DNA of 64,000 bases from Ponticoccus alexandrii (GCF_016806125.1 NZ_CP047166.1:1178001-1242000), one strand, 5' to 3'. Counted from the first letter of the stretch, positions 53,897-62,897 are shown. The notes: generated from the letters alone by a model not told the origin. Made by a program: numbers and translations.

Positions 53897-54293
53897 ATCG
53901 AGCGGCGGGAACCGCAGCGACCGTATGGGTGACGCATTCCCGAGGACCTGTATATACAGGTGGGCGCCGGGTAACTGGACCACGGCCCAATCAGAGCCAG
54001 CTCCCTCGGATTTGCTTAAGGCCACCGGAATGTACCCGTGTAACGAGAAGAGCAGAACCCGCCGCTGACGGACGTATGGCGGCAGGCTGGTTTTGACAAG
54101 GGGGCCGGGGGAATTGTCGGGGCGGGGCGCGATCCCCTGCCACCGGCTGGGTCAACAGCGCCCCTTCCGTTGCCCGCATCCGCTCTCGATGCCCGGGCCG
54201 GGCAAGCGGCGGGTCGGCCGCAGGGATGCGGGTTGCTCCCGCCGCATGGATGCTGCCGGTGCGGCCTGACGACGGCACCGGCGCTGTCAGGCG
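53897..54293. other. Non-coding gap upstream of cydX
   Basis: About 400 bases. It holds the perfect palindrome ACCTGTATATACAGGT (53946-53961). No gene recognised on either strand. Confidence 0.45.
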
Positions 54294-54434
54294 TCAGTCC
54301 TGATCGAATCCCCGATCCTCGGCGTCGGCCTCGGCGGCGATGGCGGCGTCGGTGCGCAGCTCCAGCCACATGGCGTTAATGACGGCGAAGAGGGCGGCAA
54401 GCGGAAGGCCGAGAAGCCAGGCGAAATACCACAT
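54294..54434 (-). CDS. cydX: Cytochrome bd oxidase small subunit CydX
   Basis: 46 residues, directly after cydB. The sequence starts MWYFAWLLGLPLAALFAVIN and continues AMWLELRTDA, with an acidic tail ending FDQD. This is the CydX/CbdX signature: one membrane helix, W-Y-F-A-W at the N-terminus, an AMW..E motif. CydX stabilises haem binding in the CydAB oxidase. It lies 11 bases after the cydB stop codon. Confidence 0.92.
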   Translation of the reverse strand: MWYFAWLLGLPLAALFAVINAMWLELRTDAAIAAEADAEDRGFDQD

Positions 54435-54445
54435 GGCGTGTCCTT

Positions 54446-55609
54446 TCAGTAAAGCGTGTCGGATTGGCCGGTGATGTCGTCCTCTGTCACCTTGCCCCAG
54501 AGGACGCGGTAGACCCAGGCCGTGTACATCAGGATCAGCGGCAGGAAGATCGCCGTGCAGACCAGCATGATGAACAGCGTCAGGTGCGAGGACGAGGCGT
54601 CCCAGACCGTCAGCGAGCTGTTCGGGTCCACGGTCGAGGGCAGGATGAAGGGGAACATCGTCAGCCCGACCGAGGAGATCACGCCAAGAATGCCCAGCTT
54701 GGAAAACAGCAGGGTCGAAACCTCGCGCCCCGCCTTCAGCCCCATGATCGCCAGCGCCATGCCGGCAAAGCCCATGATCGGCGCCACTATGATCCAGGGC
54801 CGCGCGCCGTAGGCGTCGAGCCAGGAACCGCCGCGGACCACTTCCGACAGCAGAGGGTTGGACGGCCCGTCGGTCACGACCTCGCCCGCGAAGGCGAAGC
54901 CCTCAACGCCCATGGCCAGCCACAGCCCGGCCAGCGCGTAGCCGCCCGCCGCGATCAGCCCGGCCTTCACGCCGATGGCACGGGCGCGGTCCTTGACCGG
55001 CCCCTCGGCCTTGACCGAGAGCCACGCGGCGCCGTGCATCAGCAGCATCGAGATCGACACCACCCCGCAGAGCAGCGCGAAGGGCCGCAGGAGACCGATG
55101 AACTTGCCAAGGAAGGACCCGTCGTAGCGCGCCATCAGGTCCGGCGTCAGGTGGAAGGGGACGCCCAGAAGCACGTTGCCCACCGCTACGCCGAAGAGCG
55201 TCGCTGGCACCGCGCCACCCGCGAAGAGCGCCCAGTCCCAGCGCGCGCGCCAGACCGGGTCCTCGCGCTTGGACCGGTACTTGAAGGCCACCGGGCGCAC
55301 GATCAGCGCCGCGAGGATCACGAACATCGCAAGGTAGAAGCCCGAGAAGGACACCGCGTAAAGCGGCGGCCATGCGGCGAAGATCGCCCCGCCGCCGAGG
55401 ATGAACCAGACCTGGTTGCCTTCCCAGACCGGGCCGACGGTGTTGATCGCCACGCGGCGCTCGACATCCGTCTTCGCCACGAAGGGCAGCAGCGCGCCGA
55501 CCCCCATGTCGAAGCCGTCGGTCAGCGCGAAGCCGATCAGCAGCAGGCCCACGAGGACCCACCAGATCACCCGCAGCGTTTCGAAGTCGATAAGCTCAGA
55601 GAGGATCAT
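54446..55609 (-). CDS. cydB: Cytochrome bd ubiquinol oxidase subunit II
   Basis: 387 residues with about nine membrane helices: IWWVLVGLLLIGFALTDGFD, GPVWEGNQVWFILGGGAIFA, FPSGFY-type block (here SGFYLAMFVILAALI), FKYRSK and the C-terminal LTMFPFILPSTVDPNSSLTV. It pairs with CydA to reduce oxygen to water with quinol. Six bases after cydA, so cotranscribed. Confidence 0.96.
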   Translation of the reverse strand: MILSELIDFETLRVIWWVLVGLLLIGFALTDGFDMGVGALLPFVAKTDVERRVAINTVGPVWEGNQVWFILGGGAIFAAWPPLYAVSFSGFYLAMFVILAALIVRPVAFKYRSKREDPVWRARWDWALFAGGAVPATLFGVAVGNVLLGVPFHLTPDLMARYDGSFLGKFIGLLRPFALLCGVVSISMLLMHGAAWLSVKAEGPVKDRARAIGVKAGLIAAGGYALAGLWLAMGVEGFAFAGEVVTDGPSNPLLSEVVRGGSWLDAYGARPWIIVAPIMGFAGMALAIMGLKAGREVSTLLFSKLGILGVISSVGLTMFPFILPSTVDPNSSLTVWDASSSHLTLFIMLVCTAIFLPLILMYTAWVYRVLWGKVTEDDITGQSDTLY

Positions 55610-55615
55610 GGCCGG

Positions 55616-57226
55616 TCACTCCGCAGGGTTGGCGATGGGGGACACGGTGCCCGCGCTGCGCAGGCGCGCCTCGTGGCGGCGCTGCCAGTCGTCGGTTTCG
55701 TCGACGTCCTGAAACGGGCCCTTGCGGATGTATTTCACCATCAGCCGGACCTCGATCACGAAGAGCACGGTGTAGAAGAGCGTGAAGCCCGCAAGCGTGA
55801 AAAGCAGGTCCGCGATAGTCAGGTGCGAGGCCGACATGGCCGTGGGCAACAGCCCCGAAACCGTCCAGGGCTGGCGCCCGAACTCCGCCACGAACCAGCC
55901 CATCTCGGCGGCGATCCACGGCATGGGGATCCATGCGACGGCGCCCCAGAGCAGCCAGCGTGGATAGTGCCCGCCCCGGAAGGAGGTCAGCCAGAAGAAG
56001 GCCGCCGTCAGCGCGATAAAGCTGATGCCGAGGCCCACCATGATGCGGAAGGCCCAGAACAGCGGCGGCACGTAGGGCACCGTATCCCATGCGGCCTGCG
56101 CGATCTGCTCTTCGCTGGCCTCGCGCGGGTCGTCGACATAGCGCTTCAGCAGGAAGGCATAACCGAGGTCCATGGAGTTCTGCTCGAAGCGGAAGCGTGC
56201 CTCGGACGGGGCCTCGTCCCGCTCTTCGCGGATGGTCATCAGCGCGTCGTAGGCGATGATGCCGCGCCGCACGCGGCCCTCGTTCTCGGCCACGAGGTCC
56301 TTGATGCCGGTGATTTCCTCGGTCAGGCTGCGGGTGCCGATCAGACCCATGACCCACGGGATCTCGACCGCGTAATGGGTCTCTCGCGCCTCCTGGTTGG
56401 GGAAGCCCACCAGCGTGAAGGGGGCCGGGGCCTCGTGGGTTTCCCACATCGCCTCGATGGCGGCGAGCTTCATCTTCTGCACCTGCCCGGTGGCATAGCC
56501 GCTCTCGTCGCCCAGCACGACGACGGACAGCGCCGAGGCGAGGCCGAAGGCCGAGGCCACCGCGATGGACCGCCGCGCGAGGTCGGTGAAGCGCCCCTGC
56601 AACAGGTAGAGCGACGAGACCCCCAGCACGAAGATCGAGGCGGTGACATAGCCCGCCGAGACGGTGTGGACGAACTTCGACTGCGCGACCTCGTTGAAGA
56701 GCACCTCGAAGAAATCGGTCATCTCCATGCGCATGGTGTCGGGGTTGAATTCCGCGCCGACCGGGTTGTTCATCCAGCCGTTGGCGATCAGGATCCACAG
56801 CGCCGAGAAGTTCGATCCGATGGCCACCAGCCATGCCACGACGCAATGCGCAACCTTCGACAGCTTGTCCCAGCCGAAGAAGAAGAGGCCGACGAAGGTG
56901 GCCTCTAGGAAGAAGGCCATCAGCCCCTCGATGGCCAGTGGCGCGCCGAAGACGTCGCCCACGTAGTGGCTGTAGTAGGACCAGTTCATGCCGAACTGGA
57001 ACTCCATCGTGATGCCGGTCGCGACGCCGAGGACGAAGTTGATACCGAAGAGGGTGCCCCAGAACTTGGTCATCTGCCGCCAGATCGGGCGGTTCGTCAT
57101 GACGTAGACGGTTTCCATGATCGCCACGAGGATCGACAGACCCAGTGTCAGCGGCACGAAGAGAAAGTGGTACATGGCTGTCATCGCGAACTGCAGGCGC
57201 GACAACTCAACAAGGCCGATTTCCAT
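55616..57226 (-). CDS. cydA: Cytochrome bd ubiquinol oxidase subunit I
   Basis: 536 residues from MEIGLVELSRLQFAMT. Haem ligand region AMYHFLFVPLTLGLS (His near residue 19 by homology), EFQFGMNWSYYSHYVGDVFG, the GREPW-type segment represented by GRQPWTVSGLLPTAMSASHL, and the Q-loop with the periplasmic quinol site between. AAAGGAG precedes the ATG. An Fnr-type box lies upstream. This is a high-affinity oxidase for low oxygen; the order cydA-cydB-cydX matches proteobacterial operons. Confidence 0.96.
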   Translation of the reverse strand: MEIGLVELSRLQFAMTAMYHFLFVPLTLGLSILVAIMETVYVMTNRPIWRQMTKFWGTLFGINFVLGVATGITMEFQFGMNWSYYSHYVGDVFGAPLAIEGLMAFFLEATFVGLFFFGWDKLSKVAHCVVAWLVAIGSNFSALWILIANGWMNNPVGAEFNPDTMRMEMTDFFEVLFNEVAQSKFVHTVSAGYVTASIFVLGVSSLYLLQGRFTDLARRSIAVASAFGLASALSVVVLGDESGYATGQVQKMKLAAIEAMWETHEAPAPFTLVGFPNQEARETHYAVEIPWVMGLIGTRSLTEEITGIKDLVAENEGRVRRGIIAYDALMTIREERDEAPSEARFRFEQNSMDLGYAFLLKRYVDDPREASEEQIAQAAWDTVPYVPPLFWAFRIMVGLGISFIALTAAFFWLTSFRGGHYPRWLLWGAVAWIPMPWIAAEMGWFVAEFGRQPWTVSGLLPTAMSASHLTIADLLFTLAGFTLFYTVLFVIEVRLMVKYIRKGPFQDVDETDDWQRRHEARLRSAGTVSPIANPAE

Positions 57227-57299
57227 CACGAGGACTCCTTTTTCAGGCTGTGACGGTTTTTGTCTTGGCTGCGGTATATTCTGACTCGCAGATACCGCT

Positions 57300-57313
57300 T
57301 TGATATAGCTCAA
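57300..57313 (-). promoter_or_regulatory. Fnr/FnrL-type box upstream of cydA
   Basis: Minus strand TTGAGCTATATCAA against the consensus TTGATNNNNATCAA: one mismatch, 74 bases before the cydA start codon. It fits oxygen-dependent control of cydABX by FnrL. Confidence 0.7.
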
Positions 57314-57394
57314 TCAGCCGGACCGCCGCGCGCGATTTGTCACGGCAGGGTTGTGCCCGGTGCAAGGCACGGTTCCGGGAGGGGCTGTTGCGCA

Positions 57395-57460
57395 GAGGGG
57401 CTCTGCCCCCGGCCCTGACGGGCCTCCCCCGAGGTATTTTGGGGACCAAAGAAGGAGGGG
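57395..57460 (-). repeat. Dispersed intergenic repeat, copy 10
   Basis: Reverse orientation: AGGGGCTCTGCCCCCGGCCC, GGGCCTCCCCCGAGGTATTT, then GGGGACCAAAGAAG. A near-complete copy with hairpin module and core. Confidence 0.65.
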
Positions 57461-57552
57461 ACAGGAGGGATGCCGAGAGGCCGGGATGTCGGCGGGGCCG
57501 TGGATCGGGGGCGCGGGCCGTTGACGGTATCGCTGTCGCGGAAGGGGCCCGG

Positions 57553-57808
57553 GCTCGGTCTCTGGCAGGCGCGGCACTGGGCTTGCTCAAGCGGGGCAAA
57601 GCGTCTGGAGGGCGCGGGGCACCGGGTTCGTTCAGGAGGGGAGCGGTCTCGGTGAGACGGGGCATCGTGCCCGCACGCGCAGGGTGCAGAGCCGAGCGGG
57701 GGCGTCGCCGGGTCGGTGTATGTTGTGCACGGGGCCGGGTGCAGCGCTTGGGCAGGCGGGGCACGGTGTCCGGAGAGGCGCGGCACAGGCCTTGGGCGGG
57801 CGGGGCGC
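57553..57808. repeat. Degenerate ~22-nt tandem repeats upstream of cydA
   Basis: At least eight units of about 22 bases in two clusters (57553-57665 and 57743-57808), each ending in a GCGGGGCAC-like block: CTCTGGCAGGCGCGGCAC, GCTTGCTCAAGCGGGGCAAA, CTGGAGGGCGCGGGGCAC, CGCTTGGGCAGGCGGGGCAC, TCCGGAGAGGCGCGGCAC, CCTTGGGCGGGCGGGGCGC. No gene fits this stretch. The whole gap 57227-57903 holds only the Fnr box, repeat copy 10 and this array. Confidence 0.55.
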
Positions 57809-57903
57809 GACGCTTTTGCAACCGGTTCGGGTGTGTGGCGGGTCAGGGGAGCGGTGGCGCGCTTCGGGCTCTTGAGGATGCTCGAAGCGCGCGGGTTTGC
57901 CGG

Positions 57904-60318
57904 TCAGTCGCGGGGTTTGCCGCGCCGGGGCGTCTCGAAGCCGCCTTCGCGGCGGGGGCCGGGCTTGCCGGCGCCGGACGGGCTGTGCTTGCCCTTGAAG
58001 GGCTTCGCGCCGCCGGGCTTGGGCTTCTTGCGCAGCGAGACGCTGGGGTCGGTGCTGCCGGGGCGGCCCTTCGGCTTGTCGCCTTCGGTCTTGCGGACCG
58101 GGCGGTTGCCATCGGCGCGCGGCTTGCGCGGGCGGTCGTCGCCGTCCTTGCCGAAAGGCTTGCCGCCGGGTCGGTCCCCGGACTTGCGGAAGGGCCGGTC
58201 GCCGTCGTCCCGTTTGCCGAAGGGCTTGCCGTCGCGCTTGCCGAAGGGGCGGTCGCCGTCGTCACGCTTGCCGAAGGGCTTGCCATCGCGCTTTCCGGCA
58301 GGCCGGTCGCCGTCCTTGCGGAAGGGCTTGTCTCCATCCTTGCGGAAGGGCTTGTCTCCATCCTTGCGGAAGGGTTTGTCCCCGTCCTTGCGGTCGTAGG
58401 TCCGATCGCCGTCATCGCGTTTGGCGTAGGGTTTCCGGGCAGGCCTGTCGCTGCTGTCGTCGCGACGCGCGGCGGGGCGGTCGTTGCGACCCGAGGGGCG
58501 GCTGTCGTCGGAGCCGGACCAGACCGGCTTGGTGGCGGCGCCGTCCGGTGCTCCGGCGGAATCCTCGCGCGGCGCGCGAGCCGGGCGGGCGGGGCGGTCC
58601 TCGCGGGGCGCGCGCTCGGGGCGCGGGCCACGGTCGGGACGCGGACCGCGATCAGGACGCTGCCCACGCGGGCCGCCGTCGCGCGGACCGCGCGGGCCGC
58701 TGTCGCGGGGCTTGCGCTGCGGCAGGTCGGGCACGCCGTCGAGCAGGCGGGCGGAGACCTCTTCCTCCAGCGCGCCATCGGGGCCGAGGCTGGCCATGAA
58801 GCTGTCGACCACCGGCTCGGAAAGTTCCACGTAGGTCTCGGCATCGGTCACGCGGATCGCGCCGATGGCGGTCTTGTCGAGATTGCCCGCGCGGCACAGC
58901 AGCGGCAGCAGCCAGCGCGCTTCGGCGCGGTTGTCGCGGCCCACGGACAGGGCGATCCAGCGGCTTGGGCCGAAATCGCGCGCCTCTTTCTTGGGGCCGC
59001 GGTCGTCGGGCGCGCGCAGCTCTTCCGGCGCGGCGTGGTTCTGTTCGTGCAGGCGCAGGAAAGCCGTGGCCACGGCGGCGGGGCCAAAGGCTTCGAGCAG
59101 GCGCTCGCCCAAGGCCGCCTGTTCCTCGGTCGCGCCCTGGTTCCAGGCCGGGTCGGCCATCAGGCGCGCCTCGTCGGCCTCGCGGATCGCGGCGGGAGAG
59201 GGGGCCTCGACCCAGTCGGCGGTGATCTTGGCCCATTTCAGCAGGCGCGTGGCCTTGCCCATGGCCTTGGGGGTGACCATCAGGATCGAGATGCCCTTGC
59301 GCCCCGCGCGCCCCGTCCGGCCCGAGCGGTGCAGCAGGCTTTCGGTGTTCATCGGCAGGTCGGCGTGGATCACGAGGCTGAGGTTCGGCAGGTCGATGCC
59401 GCGCGCCGCCACATCGGTGGCGACGCAGACCCGCGCGCGCCCGTCGCGCATCGCCTGCAGCGCGTGGGTGCGTTCCGCCTGGCTGAGTTCGCCCGACAGG
59501 CTGACCGCCGCAAGGCCACGGTTTGCCAGCCGTGCGGCGAGGTGGTTCACCTGCGCGCGGGTGTTGGCGAAGACGATGGCATTGCCGTCATGGTGAAAGC
59601 GCAGAAGGTTGAAGATCGCCGGTTCCACATCCTGCTGCGCCACGCGCATCGCCTGATAGGTGATGTCGCTGTGCTGCTCGCGGGTGTCGATGGTGCTGAT
59701 GCGCTGCGCGTCGCGCTGGTAGGTCTGGGCCAGCTTCAGGATGGTCGGCGGCACGGTGGCCGAGAACAGCAGCGTGCGGCGCGTCTCGGGGGCTTCGCCG
59801 AGGATGAATTCGAGGTCCTCGCGGAAGCCGAGGTCGAGCATCTCGTCCGCCTCGTCCAGCACGACGGCGCGCAGGCCCGAGAGATCGAGCGCGCCGCGCT
59901 CGATGTGGTCGCGCAGGCGCCCCGGGGTGCCGACGACGATATGGGCGCCGCGTTCCAGCGCGCGGCGCTCGGTGCGGGCATCCATGCCGCCGATGCAGGA
60001 GGTGACCAGCGCGCGGGTCTCGCCGTAGAGCCACATCAGTTCCTGCCGCACCTGCACGGCGAGTTCGCGGGTGGGGGCGATGATCAGCGCCAGCGGCTCG
60101 GCGGCGGGGCCGAAGTGGTTGGCCTCTTCCAGCAGCGTCGGCGCGATGGCGAGGCCGAAGCCCACGGTCTTGCCGGACCCTGTCTGGGCCGAGACCAGCA
60201 GGTCGGCCTGTGCCAGTTCGGGGGCGATCACGGCCTCCTGCACGGGGGTGAGGGTGTCGTAACCGCGCTCGGACAGCGCTGCGGAGAGGGGAGGAAGCAT
60301 CGGGAAGGGGGTATCCAT
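57904..60318 (-). CDS. DbpA-like DEAD-box RNA helicase with repetitive tail
   Basis: 804 residues. Helicase core: Q motif region, AQTGSGKT, PTRELAVQV, TPGRLRDHIE, VLDEADEMLD, FSAT, and HRSGRTGRAG. After residue ~460 comes a DbpA-type RNA-binding domain (GRDNRAEARWLLPLLCRAGN), then about 250 residues of Arg/Lys/Gly/Asp-rich repeats ending GKPRD. It should remodel rRNA during ribosome assembly or at low temperature. I start at MDTPFPMLPP; a 57-residue upstream extension is not helicase-like. Length is increased by the tail repeats. Confidence 0.93.
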   Translation of the reverse strand: MDTPFPMLPPLSAALSERGYDTLTPVQEAVIAPELAQADLLVSAQTGSGKTVGFGLAIAPTLLEEANHFGPAAEPLALIIAPTRELAVQVRQELMWLYGETRALVTSCIGGMDARTERRALERGAHIVVGTPGRLRDHIERGALDLSGLRAVVLDEADEMLDLGFREDLEFILGEAPETRRTLLFSATVPPTILKLAQTYQRDAQRISTIDTREQHSDITYQAMRVAQQDVEPAIFNLLRFHHDGNAIVFANTRAQVNHLAARLANRGLAAVSLSGELSQAERTHALQAMRDGRARVCVATDVAARGIDLPNLSLVIHADLPMNTESLLHRSGRTGRAGRKGISILMVTPKAMGKATRLLKWAKITADWVEAPSPAAIREADEARLMADPAWNQGATEEQAALGERLLEAFGPAAVATAFLRLHEQNHAAPEELRAPDDRGPKKEARDFGPSRWIALSVGRDNRAEARWLLPLLCRAGNLDKTAIGAIRVTDAETYVELSEPVVDSFMASLGPDGALEEEVSARLLDGVPDLPQRKPRDSGPRGPRDGGPRGQRPDRGPRPDRGPRPERAPREDRPARPARAPREDSAGAPDGAATKPVWSGSDDSRPSGRNDRPAARRDDSSDRPARKPYAKRDDGDRTYDRKDGDKPFRKDGDKPFRKDGDKPFRKDGDRPAGKRDGKPFGKRDDGDRPFGKRDGKPFGKRDDGDRPFRKSGDRPGGKPFGKDGDDRPRKPRADGNRPVRKTEGDKPKGRPGSTDPSVSLRKKPKPGGAKPFKGKHSPSGAGKPGPRREGGFETPRRGKPRD
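58190..58400 (-). repeat. Coding repeats in the helicase tail
   Basis: Three near-identical 24-base units (plus strand TCCTTGCGGAAGGGCTTGTC then TCCA) code for KDGDKPFR repeated; beside them, two longer 54-base units code for GKRDDGDRPFGKRDGKPF-like repeats. Close identity at the DNA level suggests recent slippage or recombination. Confidence 0.75.
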
Positions 60319-60463
60319 GGCAGAGGGCGGCGAACCCGGCGCGCGGCGCGCGCGGGCGCAAGCCATGGCTCTTACGCCAAGCGGGCGTCGGAGTATACAG
60401 CGAATTCGCGGCGGATTGCCACGGGGGTGGCGGCTGGCCCTGCGCGGCGGGTTTGGCGGGGCG

Positions 60464-60510
60464 AAGCCCGTTCGAACGGGCTTTGGCAAAGGCGCTTCGA
60501 AGCGCCTTTG
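60464..60510 (-). terminator. Two tandem perfect palindromes after tctA
   Basis: CAAAGGCGCTTC GAAGCGCCTTTG (60487-60510, 24 bp) and AAGCCCGTTC GAACGGGCTT (60464-60483, 20 bp), both perfect, 24 bases past the tctA stop codon. T runs of three follow on the minus strand. Confidence 0.75.
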
Positions 60511-60533
60511 CCCTCAGGCCGATGCGCGCCTGT

Positions 60534-62048
60534 TCAGAAGGGTCCTTCCGTGCGCCCGAGGAGCCGGGCCTTGCCCCAGCGCCACAGAGGCGTCTGCGAC
60601 ACGAAGATCAGGATCACCGAGAGCAGCAGCACCAGCGAGAGCGGGCTGCCGAGGATGCCCTCGAAGAACCGACCCAGATCCTCGCGTTCCGAGATGATGG
60701 CCCGCCGCCAGTTGTCGTCCAAGAGGCGCGAGAGGATCACACCAAGGATCACCGGCCCCAGCGGGTAGCCGTAGTGCCGCATGAAATAGCCGAAGACGCC
60801 GAAGCCCAGCATCCAGTAGACATCCGATACCGAATTGTTCACCGCGTAGGCGCCGACGATGGACAGCAGCATGATCAGCGGGATCAGGACAGAGCGCGGC
60901 ATTTCCACGATTTTCGTGAACAGCCTGATCCCGGTCAGGCCGAAGAGCAGCATGAAGCAGTTCGCCATGACGAGGCAGCCGACGATGAACCAGAACATGT
61001 CGGGCTGGTCGATCATCAGCATCGGGCCGGGGTTCAGCCCGTGGATGAACAGCGCGCCGATCATGATGGCCGTGACCGCGTCTCCGGGGATGCCGAGTGT
61101 CATCATCGGGATGAAGGCCCCACCCACGGCGGCGTTGTTCGCGGTCTCGGGGGCGACGAGGCCTTCCATCGCGCCGTCTCCAAAGGGGCGCTCGGGCCTC
61201 TTGGTGACACGCTTGGCGTGGTCGTAGGCCATCAGCGCCGCGATGTCGCCGCCGGTGCCGGGCAGGGCGCCGATGACCACGCCGATGGTCGAGGTCTGCA
61301 GACTGAGCGGCAGGTGTTTCTTCACCGTCGCCAGCGAGGGCAGGATGCGGGTGATCTTCTGCCGGACGGCGGCCTTGTCGACGTGGTGCAGTTGCAACAG
61401 CGCCTCGGACACGCCGAACATGCCGATCATGACGGCGATGAAGGAGATCCCGCCCTCCATCAGTTGCAGGTCGAAGGTGAAGCGCTCGGTGAAGGTCAGC
61501 GGGTCGCGGCCCACGCAGCCGATGCCGATGCCAAGCGCGCCCGCGAAGATGCCCTTGGTCAGCGAGCCCTGCGAAAGCGACCCCACCAGCAGGATGCCGA
61601 GCACCGCCAGCAGCATGTAGTCGCGTGGCTGGAAGGTCAGAGCGAACTTCGACACGCTCGGCGCGGCCAGCGCCAGCACGCCGATGCCCACGAAGCCGCC
61701 GATGAAGCTCATGACGGTGGTGACGCCGATGGCGGTGCCTGCCTCTCCGCGCTGCGCCATGGGGTAGCCGTCGAGCGCCGTGGCGATGGCCGAGGGCGCG
61801 CCGGGGATGTTCAGCAGGATCGCCGTGCGCGCGCCGCCGTAGACGCCGCCCATGTAGATGCCGATCATCAGCGAAATCGCCGGGTAGACGTCCCAGGAGA
61901 AGGTGAAGGAGATCAGGATCGACACGGCCATGGTCACCGACAGGCCGGGGATCGCGCCGATGTAGATGCCCGCGAAGGTGCCCAGCCCCACCAGCAGCAA
62001 CAGTTGCGGCTGGGTGAAGACCGTGAGGATGTTCATCAGCGCGTCCAT
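60534..62048 (-). CDS. tctA: Tripartite tricarboxylate transporter, large permease (TctA)
   Basis: 504 residues with about twelve membrane helices. Family blocks: AGIYIGAIPGLSVTMAVSIL, YMGGVYGGARTAILLNIPGA, PSAIATALDGYPMAQRGEAG, PGTGGDIAALMAYDHAKRV and LGIPGDAVTAIMIGALFIHG. Main channel subunit for solute uptake in the TTT family. Its start overlaps the tctB stop codon by one base. Confidence 0.94.
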   Translation of the reverse strand: MDALMNILTVFTQPQLLLLVGLGTFAGIYIGAIPGLSVTMAVSILISFTFSWDVYPAISLMIGIYMGGVYGGARTAILLNIPGAPSAIATALDGYPMAQRGEAGTAIGVTTVMSFIGGFVGIGVLALAAPSVSKFALTFQPRDYMLLAVLGILLVGSLSQGSLTKGIFAGALGIGIGCVGRDPLTFTERFTFDLQLMEGGISFIAVMIGMFGVSEALLQLHHVDKAAVRQKITRILPSLATVKKHLPLSLQTSTIGVVIGALPGTGGDIAALMAYDHAKRVTKRPERPFGDGAMEGLVAPETANNAAVGGAFIPMMTLGIPGDAVTAIMIGALFIHGLNPGPMLMIDQPDMFWFIVGCLVMANCFMLLFGLTGIRLFTKIVEMPRSVLIPLIMLLSIVGAYAVNNSVSDVYWMLGFGVFGYFMRHYGYPLGPVILGVILSRLLDDNWRRAIISEREDLGRFFEGILGSPLSLVLLLSVILIFVSQTPLWRWGKARLLGRTEGPF

Positions 62049-62623
62049 CAGGCGCCTCCCCCGGCGATCAGGCTGCGGAAGACTTGCAGCAGTTCCGCTT
62101 CGGGGAGGATGCCGGTGGGCATGAGCACGGAAAAGAGAATGCGGAAGATCAGCCAGATCAGCAGCAGGCTGCCCAGCGAGACCGCCAGCGTCCAGCCCCA
62201 GCCGCGCCGCCCCAGAATCTTGATCGCGGTGATCAGGAACAGCGCCGAGGTCGGCAGGAAGCCGAGCGGACGCAGCAACAGGCCATAGGCGATCAGCAGC
62301 GCGGCGAAGAGCATCACCACCGGCGGCAGGATATCCTTCAGCACCGCTTCGGCCCGGTTCTTCGGCAGGCGCGCGGTCTGCACCAGCACCAGCCCGGCGC
62401 TGAGCAGCATGACAAGGGTCGCGGCCACCGGGATGGCCCGGGGCGAGGACAGGCCGTTGGGGCCGAAGCTGTTCTCGATGCCCCATGCATCGAACAGCAG
62501 GAAGGCGCTGGCGCCGGTCAGGACTGCTGCAAAGAGCAGTTCTCCGGGGCGACGCTTTCCGGGCTCTCCGCCCGGCGTGGCGTCGGAGGTGCCGTCGTGG
62601 TGGTCGGGGTCGAGGTGCGGCAT
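62048..62623 (-). CDS. tctB: Tripartite tricarboxylate transporter, small permease (TctB)
   Basis: 191 residues: a His/Asp-rich cytoplasmic N-terminus, then four membrane helices (LLFAAVLTGASAFLLFDAW, IPVAATLVMLLSAGLVLV, VVMLFAALLIAYGLLLRPLG, LAVSLGSLLLIWLIFRILFS). The number and order fit TctB, the small membrane subunit. Start at MPHLDPDHH. Confidence 0.85.
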   Translation of the reverse strand: MPHLDPDHHDGTSDATPGGEPGKRRPGELLFAAVLTGASAFLLFDAWGIENSFGPNGLSSPRAIPVAATLVMLLSAGLVLVQTARLPKNRAEAVLKDILPPVVMLFAALLIAYGLLLRPLGFLPTSALFLITAIKILGRRGWGWTLAVSLGSLLLIWLIFRILFSVLMPTGILPEAELLQVFRSLIAGGGA

Positions 62624-62810
62624 GGATGCCTCCCTGTGCATCTGCAGGTGGGGCCTTCGGGGAAATCCGAACGGGGTTTGCCGGAAGGTCGCTGCCATGG
62701 GCGGGCGGGTGTCGAAAAGGACGCGGTTTTCGGCTGTCGAGAGCGGCGCAGGTGGGATGCGGCGGTGCCGGGGTTGCGGCCCCTGCGTCGGGGGCGGGTG
62801 TCGGAAGCGA

Positions 62811-62859
62811 GGGGCTCTGCCCCTCCCTCTCCCCGGGATATTTCCGGACAGAAGAAGGG
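62811..62859 (-). repeat. Dispersed intergenic repeat, copy 11
   Basis: Reverse orientation: GGGGCTCTGCCCCTCCCTCT, CCCCGGGATATTTCCGGACA, GAAGAAGGG. Hairpin module plus core, in the gap between tctC and tctB. Confidence 0.62.
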
Positions 62860-62897
62860 GCCGGCGCCGCGTTGCCTGCAGCGCCGGGCAGGTCGGA

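Noticed and set aside
53946-53961. LexA (SOS) box
   Set aside because: The palindrome resembles a shortened enterobacterial site, but the spacing is wrong and alphaproteobacterial LexA uses GTTC direct repeats.
54464-56908. An 814-codon plus-strand frame opposite cydAB
   Set aside because: Antisense of two membrane proteins; His/Glu/Arg-rich as expected for the complement of hydrophobic codons.
57337-60768. A 1143-codon plus-strand frame opposite the helicase
   Set aside because: It is a shadow of the helicase gene and the repetitive tail; Gly/Arg/Ala-rich without domains.
60453-62288. A 611-codon plus-strand frame opposite tctA
   Set aside because: Same reason: the complement of a membrane protein.
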